A stretch of 64,000 nucleotides of DNA from Arenicella xantha (GTDB taxonomy: Bacteria > Pseudomonadota > Gammaproteobacteria > Arenicellales > Arenicellaceae). Below, piece after piece: positions 17,567 to 26,425 of this stretch (positions are counted from its first letter, which is position 1; the number at the start of each line of letters is the position of its first letter). The notes under the pieces are model-generated. The model worked only from the letters and a program-made list of their open reading frames with translations, had not been told where the DNA came from and did no database searches. The translations under genes and the position numbers were made by a program. The stretch is from NCBI RefSeq assembly GCF_003315245.1, contig NZ_QNRT01000001.1, positions 192,963 through 256,962 of the forward strand. The letters run 5' to 3'.

Positions 17567-19840
17567 TTACTGGCGCGTCAATACAATAATCCGCGAGGCG
17601 AAATCGCCTTGCGGTAAATAGTCCGCAGACGAGCGCTGCATAGCACACACATGGGGCAAATCTAAACCTAGGTGCATAAGCGCATCGCCACCATACACGT
17701 GGTCATTGTCAGCTAGGCGATACTGTTGCTGCGGATCTAAAGCAACCAATCGGATGCGACGTAAGGGCAAATTGGCCTCTGACAGAATATGAAAATAGCC
17801 AAGGTAGATGCGAGCCCCATCTGCCGACATCAGCTGCCAACAAACCTCATTTTGGTCATAACGTAAACGAAAGAAAGAACCCTCAACGGCATCTTGCGCG
17901 GTTTGCTGATAGTGCTGCGCATGCGCCGCGAGCGCTTCAAAATCTTGATCAACATCATTGGCGTTTAGCGACAGGCCGCGGGCGGCACAAAAGAATCCCA
18001 CATCCGCGCGCGTTTGCAATGATACTTGTCGCCCATTTAGATGACTAGGCACCGGGCAGATATACGATGCCAATACGCTTGGCGGAAACACATAGGATGC
18101 GCCATTCTGTATCGGTAAGCGCCCAATTGGTTCCGACATATCGCTGGTCCACGTTTGCGCCATATACGACAACATTCCCAAATCAAATCGATTACCGCCG
18201 GATGCGCAATTTTCGAATAAAACATTCGGATACTTGGCAACGAGCCGCCCAACTAAAGCATAGACGCCCAATAGGTAACGATGCGCGGTTTCTTGCTGAC
18301 GACTCGCATCGAGCGCAAACGAACCTATCTCCGACATGGTACGATTCATATCCCATTTCACGTAGTCGATGTCGCCGCAAGCCAATAGTTTATCAATACA
18401 ATCAAAAAGATATTGCTGGACCTCAATGCGACCCAAATCAAGCGTCAATTGATTTCTCCCCTTCGAAGACGAGCGCTGCGGAACACCAATAATCCAATCA
18501 GGATGGGCCCGAAATAGTTGACTATCTGGGTTCACCATTTCAGGCTCAAACCACAACCCGAATTTTAAACCCTTAGCTTTTACCTTAGCCGCGACTGACT
18601 CGATGCCGTTGGGGAATTTCTTTGCATCCGCAAACCAGTCTCCTAGCGACGTGGTGTCATCATTACGCCCTTCAAACCAACCATCGTCGACCACCAACAT
18701 TTCTAGGCCTAGCGCCTTAGTGCGATCTGCCAATGCCAGCACCGAATCTTCATCAATATCAAAATACGCGGCCTCCCACGAATTGAGGTAGGTCGGTCGT
18801 GGCTGACTTTTGAATGCCGGAGGACTTATCTGCTCGCGCACGAAGCGATGCCAAACCTGACTCATACCATTAAGTCCATCCGCACTAAACACGTGCAATG
18901 ACTCGGGACTAGTAAAAGTCTCGCCTGGTGCTAAGTTCCACGCAAAATTAAACGGGTTAATACCACTGGTCAGGCGCACTGCGCCAAACTCACCACGCTC
19001 TACGCTAATCGCAAAATTGCCACTGTAGACTAGCGCCGTACCAATCACATCGCCATGGTGTTCGGTGGTCGTTGAATCCATTAGCGCGATAAATGGATTA
19101 TGCACATTGCCACTGGTTCCGGTTGCTGATTCAAGCACAAATCGTCCATATGGAATGGCATGCCGCTGGGCATTCATTTCGCGCGCCCAAGTACCGTGCA
19201 AATGCAAAACTTCATAATCGGCACACGGCAAATCCAAACTAGAACTCATCGCATGCGTAATGTTAATACTGCTTGTCGATTGATTGTTAATCTCAACTGA
19301 TCGAGCGATCAAATCGTGTTCTGCATAAATCGTGTAATGCAAGCGAACCAACAAGTTGAGCTCAGCATCGCCTAAGCTAACAATCAATGTTTCACTAGCA
19401 CCATGATCTGCGCCGCGTGCGGACGGTAAACCCGTGAGCGCAGGCTTGTCATTCACCACTTGATGGCTAACATAACGCAGTACAGTGGTGGTATTACCGG
19501 CGCAGTTCTGAGCATGGAAAGCCGGCGTTCGATTATCAGTCGTTCCAAACACCGGATACTCCTGAGGAATATCGGTCAAATTGTAGTCAAGTGAATCCTG
19601 AAATTCCAATACGCATCCGCGATGTAAACGCCGAGGAACACTTGGGTAATCTGTTTGAGGGCTCACGCGAGCGCCAAAATGCAGGTGCTCTAAAATTCCT
19701 TCGCGGGATACACGGAACACATAGCTAATTCGCTGATTTGATAGGTTGAAAACTAGGCCATTTTGGGTAGCCTCTTGTGCACTGGCATCGGTCGTGTAGT
19801 TTTCGCGCGCAGTTCCTGAGACATGAATCAACGTTGACAT
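17567..19840 (-). CDS. Alpha-galactosidase, glycoside hydrolase family 36
   Basis: A 757-residue enzyme that releases galactose from alpha-galactosides such as melibiose or raffinose. Start at 19840 (GTGAGC upstream); the 22-codon extension lacks a ribosome site. An N-terminal beta-domain precedes the (beta/alpha)8 barrel. The GH36 nucleophile is Asp497 in KWDMNR and the acid/base is Asp567 in WTSDMSEP. No signal peptide is seen, so it acts in the cytoplasm. It is divergent from a FadR-type regulator, with galactonate dehydratase beyond it. Confidence 0.93.
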   Translation of the reverse strand: MSTLIHVSGTARENYTTDASAQEATQNGLVFNLSNQRISYVFRVSREGILEHLHFGARVSPQTDYPSVPRRLHRGCVLEFQDSLDYNLTDIPQEYPVFGTTDNRTPAFHAQNCAGNTTTVLRYVSHQVVNDKPALTGLPSARGADHGASETLIVSLGDAELNLLVRLHYTIYAEHDLIARSVEINNQSTSSINITHAMSSSLDLPCADYEVLHLHGTWAREMNAQRHAIPYGRFVLESATGTSGNVHNPFIALMDSTTTEHHGDVIGTALVYSGNFAISVERGEFGAVRLTSGINPFNFAWNLAPGETFTSPESLHVFSADGLNGMSQVWHRFVREQISPPAFKSQPRPTYLNSWEAAYFDIDEDSVLALADRTKALGLEMLVVDDGWFEGRNDDTTSLGDWFADAKKFPNGIESVAAKVKAKGLKFGLWFEPEMVNPDSQLFRAHPDWIIGVPQRSSSKGRNQLTLDLGRIEVQQYLFDCIDKLLACGDIDYVKWDMNRTMSEIGSFALDASRQQETAHRYLLGVYALVGRLVAKYPNVLFENCASGGNRFDLGMLSYMAQTWTSDMSEPIGRLPIQNGASYVFPPSVLASYICPVPSHLNGRQVSLQTRADVGFFCAARGLSLNANDVDQDFEALAAHAQHYQQTAQDAVEGSFFRLRYDQNEVCWQLMSADGARIYLGYFHILSEANLPLRRIRLVALDPQQQYRLADNDHVYGGDALMHLGLDLPHVCAMQRSSADYLPQGDFASRIIVLTRQ

Positions 19841-20170
19841 ATTTAAGCTCACTTTCAAATAGTTACATAACGGGCCAGCAACTGAAACGTCAGCCCGACG
19901 ACTCACAGCAGTCCACGATCAATTAGTAAACTATGCAATTGAGGAAGTATGAGTATATCGACAATATGCGCTGTCAGGCGCAGCATTCAATCAATATTAT
20001 CATATATATAATACATTTCAACAAAGGCGCATTTCCCGAGACTAATGAAGCCAGCAAATTGCGTCAATTATCATATTTATGTACAATCGACCAATCAAAA
20101 CTACGCGCACCGTGCCCCATCGCGTCGTGTCGCACCTTAGCCTCTACCACACCAAGGAATACAGCCAGAT
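19841..20170. promoter_or_regulatory. Divergent control region of alpha-galactosidase and FadR-type regulator
   Basis: These 330 bp hold no supported gene. They contain an AT-rich core (TATTAT and ATAATA arms around 20000) that suits promoters. The element at 20085-20099, AATCGACCAATCAAA, recurs with one change at 22345-22359 beside galactonate dehydratase, and ATATnnnnGTACAA at 20073-20086 recurs at 22307-22320. These repeats are candidate sites for the regulator encoded next door. Confidence 0.5.
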
Positions 20171-20887
20171 ATGAACCGTGCAAATCGAGGTATGAACCTC
20201 ACTCAACAGGTCGCTGATTCTTTAGGCAACGCAATCATTAACGGCACCTACGGAGAGCATAACCCAGTGCCTAGTGAAGCTGTTTTGTGCCAGCAATTAC
20301 AAGTAAGCCGAAGTGCGGCGCGTGAAGCCGTCAAATCTCTTGCCGCCAAAGGGCTTATCACCAGCCGTGCGAGACAAGGCATTAAAGTACTTCCAGAGAG
20401 CGAATGGAACCTATTTGACGCGGATGTACTGCGCTGGATGCGAGACTCGAACCCTTCACTCGAGCTACTACGCGAGTTCACACAGCTACGTGTCGCCATC
20501 GAACCTGATGCTGCTAGGTTAGCCGCCCAGCACCAGGATTCTGAAAAAATTGCTGAAATTGCAGAGGCACTGGTTCGCATGAAAAATGCTGAAACTGGTA
20601 TGGACGACCCACTTGAGTCAGATATTGCGTTTCATTTGAGCGTGCTAAATGCCAGCGGAAACCGGTTTTTCTCACAGCTAGGTCGCATTATCGACACCAC
20701 ATTGCGGGTCAGTATTCGCTTCACTAACATGCGCACAGGCGTTAATGCAGGCAATCACGATGATCATAAAAAGATCTATGACGCAATCGTTGAAAATCAA
20801 CCAGAGGCCGCCGCTAAACAGGCCAAAAAATTAATGGATAGCGCCTTGGCAACTATTGTGAGCGCCTTAGAAGAACGCAAAAAATAA
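20171..20887 (+). CDS. FadR-subfamily GntR regulator (FCD domain)
   Basis: A 238-residue regulator. Winged helix at about residues 8-75 (LTQQVADSLGNAIINGTY, then PSEAVLCQQLQVSRSAAREAVKSL) and an all-helical FCD ligand domain in the C-terminal half (LLREFTQLRVAIEPDAARLA, DIAFHLSVLNASGN, DDHKKIYDAI) with the metal-binding Asp/His set. It lies between alpha-galactosidase and galactonate dehydratase. E. coli DgoR, which senses D-galactonate, is of this family, so it is a likely local repressor. An ATG at 20192 is an alternative start, but its GAGG is too close. Confidence 0.9.
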   Translation: MNRANRGMNLTQQVADSLGNAIINGTYGEHNPVPSEAVLCQQLQVSRSAAREAVKSLAAKGLITSRARQGIKVLPESEWNLFDADVLRWMRDSNPSLELLREFTQLRVAIEPDAARLAAQHQDSEKIAEIAEALVRMKNAETGMDDPLESDIAFHLSVLNASGNRFFSQLGRIIDTTLRVSIRFTNMRTGVNAGNHDDHKKIYDAIVENQPEAAAKQAKKLMDSALATIVSALEERKK

Positions 20888-20978
20888 CACTAGTGCCGCC
20901 ACACTCAAGTCGCTAAATCTAAATTTATAAAGCACTTTCTACTGCGACAGGCTCGGTAAGATGGTAGTGCTTACGCAG

Positions 20979-22127
20979 CTACCACTCGGCGATAGTTCCA
21001 TCCTCATGACGCCAAAGAGGGTTCTTCCAATCACAACCCTCTTTAGCCATTTCCTTGACGTAATCTTCGTTTACTTCGACGCCAAGACCAGGCTTGGCTA
21101 GTGGCTTGATGTATCCGCCGTCGATTGCGAAGTCATCTTTGTTCAACACATAATCAAGCAACTCTGCGCCTTGATTATAGTGGATGCCCATCGATTGCTC
21201 TTGCAACACCGCATTGTACGAAACGAAATCGACTGCAAGACAAGCGGCTAATGCAATTGGCCCAAGCGGGCAATGTGGAGCCAAGGCCACATCATACGCC
21301 TCGGCCATTGAGGCAATTTTCAGACATTCAGTAATGCCTCCAGCGTGCGATAGATCGGGCTGTATGATGCCGATGCCGCCACGCTCAAATACACGCTTGA
21401 ACTCAAAGCGACTGAACATTCGCTCCCCAGCAGCTAAAACTATGCTAGAACCGCAAGCCAGCTCAGAATATTGCTCGGCATGCTCGGCAAGCACGGGTTC
21501 TTCCACAAATAATGGTCGATATGGCTCGAGCTCTTTAAGTAGCACTTTAGCCATAGGCACGGATACACGACCATGAAAATCCAAACCAAAGTCCACTGAA
21601 CTTCCTAAGTTCTCGCGAATGGTAGCAACTCGTTCAATCACTTTATCCACCGCTCGATGACCGTCAACCATCTTCAAGCGACCACAGCCGTTTAACTTGA
21701 AAGTATCCCAACCCTGCGCCATCAAACGCTTCATCTGCTCACTTTCTTCGGCCGGATCGTCGCCACCGACCCACGAATAGGTCTTCATTTTGTCACGAAC
21801 TAAACCGCCTAGCAGCTCATACACAGGCTGGCCCATAGCCTTGCCCTTAATGTCCCAAAGCGCTTGGTCAATACCAGCAATGGCCGACATTAAAATTGGC
21901 CCGCCACGATAAAAGCCGCCACGATATAGAGTCTGCCAATGATCATTAATACGTCGCGGATCTTTGCCGATCAAATAAGTCGATAGCTCCTCGACAGCAG
22001 CCGCAACAGAGTGGGAGCGACCTTCGATCACCGGCTCGCCCCATCCGGTGATTCCTTCATCCGTATCAATGGCTAAAAATAACCAACGCGGCTTTACGGA
22101 GTAGAGTCGAAAGTTTGTTATTTTCAT
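20979..22127 (-). CDS. dgoD: D-galactonate dehydratase
   Basis: A 382-residue enolase-superfamily enzyme converting D-galactonate to 2-keto-3-deoxygalactonate in the De Ley-Doudoroff route. The match to E. coli DgoD that I recall is close along the length: [46 protein letters not shown], the metal and base residues in DFHGRV, VEEPV and AAGER, and [40 protein letters not shown]. It converges on the FadR-type gene. The rest of the pathway (kinase, aldolase) is not in this window. Confidence 0.94.
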   Translation of the reverse strand: MKITNFRLYSVKPRWLFLAIDTDEGITGWGEPVIEGRSHSVAAAVEELSTYLIGKDPRRINDHWQTLYRGGFYRGGPILMSAIAGIDQALWDIKGKAMGQPVYELLGGLVRDKMKTYSWVGGDDPAEESEQMKRLMAQGWDTFKLNGCGRLKMVDGHRAVDKVIERVATIRENLGSSVDFGLDFHGRVSVPMAKVLLKELEPYRPLFVEEPVLAEHAEQYSELACGSSIVLAAGERMFSRFEFKRVFERGGIGIIQPDLSHAGGITECLKIASMAEAYDVALAPHCPLGPIALAACLAVDFVSYNAVLQEQSMGIHYNQGAELLDYVLNKDDFAIDGGYIKPLAKPGLGVEVNEDYVKEMAKEGCDWKNPLWRHEDGTIAEW

Positions 22128-22545
22128 TGCAAAAGGGTCTCCATCAGTCGAGCACGACCGCTTGAATAGTCATCTAAGATGTCTTATGAGATAAGTTAAA
22201 TTCGAATCAATCACACTACGCTGACTAAGGCTACAGCTACTCGCTTCAATGCGTAATCTGTCAGAACCTAAATAATCGCCAAACCCAATGTAGATTTATA
22301 TGATAAATATGATGGTACAAGAGAACGCCAGCACTGTCAAAACCAATCGACCCATCAAACAACGCGAAAAAACTGCATAAACCGAGCCTCTATGACGCAC
22401 TAAACGCTAGGCGCAACAGCTTATGTAGCGACCAATGTTGCAACTGAGCGAAAATACCCAATAGCAACATTTTTCATCCTATAGAGTTTGATTCTGACAA
22501 TTCCGCCCTTAGTAATAAGGTATCAACAACTTGGGAGAACTAACA
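22128..22545. promoter_or_regulatory. Non-coding region upstream of galactonate dehydratase and DUF4389
   Basis: About 418 bp without a supported gene. Two short inverted repeats, CATCT/AGATG and CTTAT/ATAAG, lie close upstream of the dgoD start near 22170-22195. Further out are copies of the two motifs shared with the alpha-galactosidase region (22307-22320 and 22345-22359). The right end carries GGGAG, the ribosome site for the DUF4389 gene. Confidence 0.4.
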
Positions 22546-22842
22546 ATGTCCGATCAATATGAAGGAAAACAAGGCTGGACTAGAGTGCTGTTCATTGCTG
22601 CATTTTGGCTGGTTTTTTACCTAACTCAGCTAGTCATCGCCGCTGTGGTTATTGCGCAATGCTTATTTACACTTATTAGCGGCGCGCCCAATAGCTATTT
22701 GCTTAAATTTGGTGAAAGCTTGAGTAAATACGTGCAAGAGATACTGCGTTACGTGACGTTCAACACCGATCAGCGCCCATTTCCGTTTAGCGATTTCCCG
22801 ACATCCGATATCGTGATTACTGTGGACACCACTGAGGCGTAG
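22546..22842 (+). CDS. DUF4389 membrane protein
   Basis: A 98-residue protein, start fixed by GGGAG 8 nt upstream of ATG. It has one long hydrophobic segment, perhaps a hairpin (residues 13-46, VLFIAAFWLVFYLTQLVIAAVV and on), then the family motif FGESLSKYVQEILRYVTFNTDQRPFPFSDFP. DUF4389 proteins are found in many marine gammaproteobacteria; their role is unknown. It stands alone between divergent or convergent genes. Confidence 0.88.
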   Translation: MSDQYEGKQGWTRVLFIAAFWLVFYLTQLVIAAVVIAQCLFTLISGAPNSYLLKFGESLSKYVQEILRYVTFNTDQRPFPFSDFPTSDIVITVDTTEA

Positions 22843-22854
22843 CCAAAACAGTAG

Positions 22855-22920
22855 CGTGCTTCTTGTGGTGAAGTCAGCTGGCCCGAGGGTCACAACTGAG
22901 CGACCAACCACAGAAGCACG
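22855..22920. repeat. Long imperfect inverted repeat after DUF4389
   Basis: CGTGCTTCTTGTGGT (22855-22869) pairs with ACCACAGAAGCACG (22907-22920), leaving one bulged base, around a 37-nt loop. It lies 13 bp after the DUF4389 stop and before the convergent soxR stop. There is no T-tract, so it may be a rho-independent-like 3' stabiliser rather than a classical terminator. Confidence 0.6.
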
Positions 22921-22951
22921 AATCCAGTCTTAACTGTTCAAGCCACGTGCC

Positions 22952-23404
22952 CTAGCGTATATCATCACCGATGAAATAGCGCGGACCATCACCTAACGCG
23001 GCGGCACGATCGTTTGCGTTATAGAGCTGACACTTTTGTAATGACAAGCATCCACAACCGATGCATCTTGTTAATGATCCCTTCAGTTTATTTAACTGAG
23101 CTATGCGCTGATCAATTTCCGCACTGAATTGCCGACTAAGTCGATTCCAGTCAGACTTGGTTGGAGTTCGGTTATCGGGCAAAGATTCTAATGCCGAAGC
23201 AACCTGCTTAAGGCTGTAGCCCAAGCCCTGCATAATCAAAATAAATGACACTCGGCGAATCACCGAACGATTAAAGAGTCGGTGTCCACTAGCGCTGCGC
23301 ACGGTCGGTATCAAGGTTTGATCTGCATAAAACCGTATCGCCGATACATTTGCGCCAGTCCGCTTGGCAACCTCTCCAATACTTAACAACGGGTCTTGTT
23401 TCAT
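22952..23404 (-). CDS. soxR: Redox-sensitive transcriptional activator SoxR
   Basis: A 150-residue MerR-family regulator. Winged-helix residues 7-45 (LSIGEVAKRTGANVSAIRFY, SGHRLFNRSVIRRV), a dimerisation coiled coil, and the [2Fe-2S] site CIGCGCLSLQKC with Cys114, 117, 119 and 125 (CX2CXCX5C), diagnostic of SoxR. SoxR turns on target promoters when its cluster is oxidised by redox-cycling compounds. A near-perfect sox box lies 30 bp upstream in the divergent promoter. Start at 23404 keeps that box outside the gene; further in-frame starts upstream are not needed. Confidence 0.95.
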   Translation of the reverse strand: MKQDPLLSIGEVAKRTGANVSAIRFYADQTLIPTVRSASGHRLFNRSVIRRVSFILIMQGLGYSLKQVASALESLPDNRTPTKSDWNRLSRQFSAEIDQRIAQLNKLKGSLTRCIGCGCLSLQKCQLYNANDRAAALGDGPRYFIGDDIR

Positions 23405-23430
23405 AGCTGACACCATAATTAAATTTACGC

Positions 23431-23461
23431 TTGACCTCAAGTTAACTTGAGATATTAGACT
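23431..23461 (+). promoter_or_regulatory. SoxR-controlled promoter with sox box
   Basis: CCTCAAGTTAACTTGAG at 23435-23451 matches the canonical sox box (CCTCAAGTTAACTTGAGG) except for its last base. It lies between TTGACC (23431-23436) and a TAGACT -10 (23456-23461) with a 19-bp spacer, the overlong spacing that SoxR/MerR activators correct by twisting DNA. It reads toward the VOC gene. Confidence 0.9.
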
Positions 23462-23498
23462 TCGAGTCATCAACAACTAATTTAACTATGAGGCTCTC

Positions 23499-23882
23499 AT
23501 GCAACAGACCTACCTTGAACATACCAATCTTACCGTTTCAAACCCAGACCAATTTGCCGAGCTGCTGTGTCGTGTGCTGGGTTGGCGGATTCGCTGGTCG
23601 GGACCAGCATTGAACGACGGCTATACCGTGCACGTCGGCGGCGACCAATCTTATCTAGCACTCTACGCGCCGGTCGACCCGACCGACAATCCAAACAGTC
23701 AGCGAAACACTGGCAACCTGAACCACCTGGGCATTGTGGTGAATGACCTAGATGCAATCGAAGTCAAGATCAGGGCGGCGGGGCTAATTCCTTTTAACTA
23801 TCGGGACTACGAACCTGGGCGCCGCTTCTACGTGAAAACCACTGATGATATCGAGTTGGAACTCATCAGCTACAATAAATAA
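23499..23882 (+). CDS. VOC/glyoxalase-fold protein, likely SoxR target
   Basis: A 127-residue single-domain vicinal-oxygen-chelate protein. Candidate metal ligands are His8 (LEHTNLTV), His72 (NLNHLGIVVND) and Glu near residue 122 (IELELISYNK). It starts 48 bp from the sox box and 38 bp from the predicted -10, so it is the probable main target of the divergent SoxR. VOC proteins act as dioxygenases, glyoxalases, thiol-transferases or drug-binding proteins; quinone or electrophile handling would fit SoxR control. Confidence 0.87.
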   Translation: MQQTYLEHTNLTVSNPDQFAELLCRVLGWRIRWSGPALNDGYTVHVGGDQSYLALYAPVDPTDNPNSQRNTGNLNHLGIVVNDLDAIEVKIRAAGLIPFNYRDYEPGRRFYVKTTDDIELELISYNK

Positions 23883-23891
23883 CGGGTGTAA

Positions 23892-23924
23892 GGGAACGGT
23901 CTTCGCTTTGCGCTGACCGTTCCC
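23892..23924. terminator. Bidirectional terminator hairpin
   Basis: GGGAACGGTC (23892-23901) pairs perfectly with GACCGTTCCC (23915-23924), 10 bp of GC-rich stem with a 13-nt loop. It lies in the 62-bp gap between the convergent VOC and gamma-glutamyltransferase genes. No long T-run is present on either side. Confidence 0.7.
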
Positions 23925-23944
23925 GATTAACCTTTACTATGTGG

Positions 23945-25636
23945 TCAAAAACCAGCGGCATGACCGTCTTTACGGGTTTCTGTCGCGCCCCAATAAACGC
24001 CATTGTCTGCGCGGTGAATGGCTTGATACCCACCGTAAGGCCCATTAGCAAATTGAATTACATGCCCCTTGCGCATCAACGTTCGGATCGTTTCATATGG
24101 AAAACCCGTTTCTAGGTTCAATATGCCGCCGTCGGTCATTTTCTCGCCAGTCGGTTCAGAAGAGCCTGTATGCTGTATCCGCGGCGCATCGCCCGCCGCT
24201 TGAATATCCATGCCAAAATCGACCATATTAATGATCACCTGCGCATGCCCCTGTGGCTGCATTCCGCCGCCCATCAACCCAAAGCTCATCCAGGGTTTGC
24301 CATCTTTAGTGACAAAAGCGGGAATGATTGTATGAAAAGGTCTTTTACCGCCTTCGAATCGATTGAAGTGCTTATCGTCCAGCGAGAACATTTCGCCACG
24401 ATCCTGCAAAATAAACCCCAGTCCTGGCGGCGTCATACCGGAACCCATTCCACGATAATTACTCTGAATTAACGACACCATATTGCCTTCAGAGTCGGCC
24501 GTAGTTAAATAAATGGTATCGCCGTCTTCGAGAATATTGCCAGCACTCAGTTCCTTACTCGCTTGATTGGGATCGATCAGGCTTGCGCGTTGTTTAGCGT
24601 AAGATTTAGAGATCAACTGCTTAACTGGAATCTGGTTGAACTCTGGGTCAGCGTAATATTTAGCTCGATCTTCGAAAGCTAATTTTTTCGCCTCGGTAAA
24701 TAGATGGACGTATTCTGCCGAGTCTGGACGCATCTTTGACACATCATGCAGCTCCATAATATTGAGAATTTGCAGTGCGGCTATGCCCTGGCCATTCGGT
24801 GGCAGTTCCCAAACATCATAACCACGATAATTGGTGCTTACTGGATCTAACCAATTACCTTGGTGATCGGCCAAATCTTCAGCCGATAGAAAACCACCAT
24901 TGGCCTGCATATAGTTGGCGATCGTATTGGCCACCTCGCCTTGATAAAAACCGTCTCGACCTTTATCCGCAATAATTTTCAAGGTCTTCGCCAAATTTGG
25001 GTTACGCCATATTTGCCCTTGTGACGGAGCTTGGCCGTCCAAGGTAAATTGCGCGGTGAAACCCGGCCACTTTGCCAGCTTCGGAACGGATCGCTGCCAG
25101 TAATACGCAATTAATTGCGACACAGGAAAGCCCTCTTGGGCATAAGCAATAGTCGGGGCTAATAACTCACTCATCGGTAGCGAACCAAAGCGCGAATGCA
25201 ACATAAACCAGCCATCGACAGCACCCGGCACGGTCACCGGCAGCGGCCCATGCGAAGGTATGCTCTGGTAGCCATTATCAACGAACCACTGCCTAGTCAA
25301 CGATTTAGGCGAGCGCCCCGAACCATTCAGCCCAACTAACTGCTTGGTCTTTGCATCCCACACAATAGCGAAGATGTCGCCACCGATGCCATTGCCTGTC
25401 GGTTCAACAAGCCCCAATAGCGCATTCGCAGCAATCGCCGCGTCAATGGCGTTACCGCCACGACGCATTACATCAAGTGCAAGCTGGGTCGCTAATGGTT
25501 GCGAGGTAGCCGCCATTGCTTTACTTGCCAATACCGGAGAACGTAGTGCGAATGTCTCTCCAGTGACTCGATCAGCGGCTGAACTCGTAGCAATCGTTAA
25601 TAGTACGCAAATTGCGGATAAAAAGACTTTTCTCAT
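23945..25636 (-). CDS. ggt: Gamma-glutamyltransferase
   Basis: A 563-residue periplasmic N-terminal nucleophile enzyme that cleaves glutathione and other gamma-glutamyl compounds. A signal peptide is seen at residues 1-20 (SSAADRV). The conserved GGNAIDAAIA, VEPTGNGIGGDIFA and the autocleavage site with Thr374 (GDTIYLTTADSEGN) mark the small subunit start. Further motifs are NYRGMGSGMTPP and MGGGMQPQGH. It lies beside the glutathione S-transferase gene on the same strand (88 bp), and the SoxR-VOC pair beyond it, a glutathione or redox theme. Confidence 0.92.
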   Translation of the reverse strand: MRKVFLSAICVLLTIATSSAADRVTGETFALRSPVLASKAMAATSQPLATQLALDVMRRGGNAIDAAIAANALLGLVEPTGNGIGGDIFAIVWDAKTKQLVGLNGSGRSPKSLTRQWFVDNGYQSIPSHGPLPVTVPGAVDGWFMLHSRFGSLPMSELLAPTIAYAQEGFPVSQLIAYYWQRSVPKLAKWPGFTAQFTLDGQAPSQGQIWRNPNLAKTLKIIADKGRDGFYQGEVANTIANYMQANGGFLSAEDLADHQGNWLDPVSTNYRGYDVWELPPNGQGIAALQILNIMELHDVSKMRPDSAEYVHLFTEAKKLAFEDRAKYYADPEFNQIPVKQLISKSYAKQRASLIDPNQASKELSAGNILEDGDTIYLTTADSEGNMVSLIQSNYRGMGSGMTPPGLGFILQDRGEMFSLDDKHFNRFEGGKRPFHTIIPAFVTKDGKPWMSFGLMGGGMQPQGHAQVIINMVDFGMDIQAAGDAPRIQHTGSSEPTGEKMTDGGILNLETGFPYETIRTLMRKGHVIQFANGPYGGYQAIHRADNGVYWGATETRKDGHAAGF

Positions 25637-25724
25637 GATTAGAATTTCCGAGCAAATTTAAGTTTGAGAACCTTATCACAATGCCACGAAACATGGCGGC
25701 ACAGGTTCCTGAAGCTAAACAACA

Positions 25725-26342
25725 CTATTCAACTGCGCGTTCAACCGCTCGCACAAAAGCAGGACGATTCATACACCGCTGTAAATAGGCTTGTAGGGTC
25801 GGATACGGCTTAAGCTGACCAAGACGCTGGGCCATCGACACCACGTAGCAAATGCCAAAATCAGCGCCACTGAATTGATCGCCTAAAATGTAATCATTAT
25901 CACCTAACTGTTGCGCTATGTGGTCAAAATGCAGCTTGATCTCAATGTCACTAAATGGCGAGATAACCGGATGTTCAACACCACTTCGTAGCGTCAACAT
26001 CTTGAGCAACAGCGGCGCAAATACTGAACCCTCTGGATAGGCCAACCACTGCTGATATTGAGCCCATCGCGTGAGATCACTGCGATCAGGATGCAAGGCG
26101 TGCTGTTGGTCAAACTTCTCCAACATATACGCCGTAATCACGTTCGACTCAGTGAGTGTCAAATCTTCATCTTCAATGACAGGGCTCTTACCTAACGGAT
26201 GTATCTCACGCAGCGCAGCCGGGGCTCGCATGGTTGCAGGGTCACGGTGATAAACTTCTAACTGGTACTCAGCGCCAACTTCCTCTAATAACCAAGCCGT
26301 AAACAATGAACGCCCAATGCGTAGATGATGAAGAGTAATCAT
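25725..26342 (-). CDS. Glutathione S-transferase family protein
   Basis: A 205-residue cytosolic protein. N-terminal thioredoxin-like domain (MITLHHLRIGRSLFTAWLLEEV, with LGKSPVIEDEDLTLTESNVI, the glutathione-binding cis-Pro and Ser motif) and an all-helical C-terminal domain. Start at 26342 follows GGAAAATTTT; the four-codon longer version uses a TTG. It conjugates or reduces electrophiles with glutathione. It lies directly upstream of gamma-glutamyltransferase in the same orientation and may share its transcript. Confidence 0.9.
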   Translation of the reverse strand: MITLHHLRIGRSLFTAWLLEEVGAEYQLEVYHRDPATMRAPAALREIHPLGKSPVIEDEDLTLTESNVITAYMLEKFDQQHALHPDRSDLTRWAQYQQWLAYPEGSVFAPLLLKMLTLRSGVEHPVISPFSDIEIKLHFDHIAQQLGDNDYILGDQFSGADFGICYVVSMAQRLGQLKPYPTLQAYLQRCMNRPAFVRAVERAVE

Positions 26343-26425
26343 AAAATTTTCCAAACAAATTTGAGTGTATTGCAGTGTAGTTTATATCGAATGAGTGCCG
26401 TATCAAGTTAGTTGAATATTCGCCA

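Noticed and set aside
18067-18492. A 141-residue plus-strand frame inside the alpha-galactosidase gene
   Set aside because: Antisense to the GH36 catalytic barrel; composition is that of a shadow frame.
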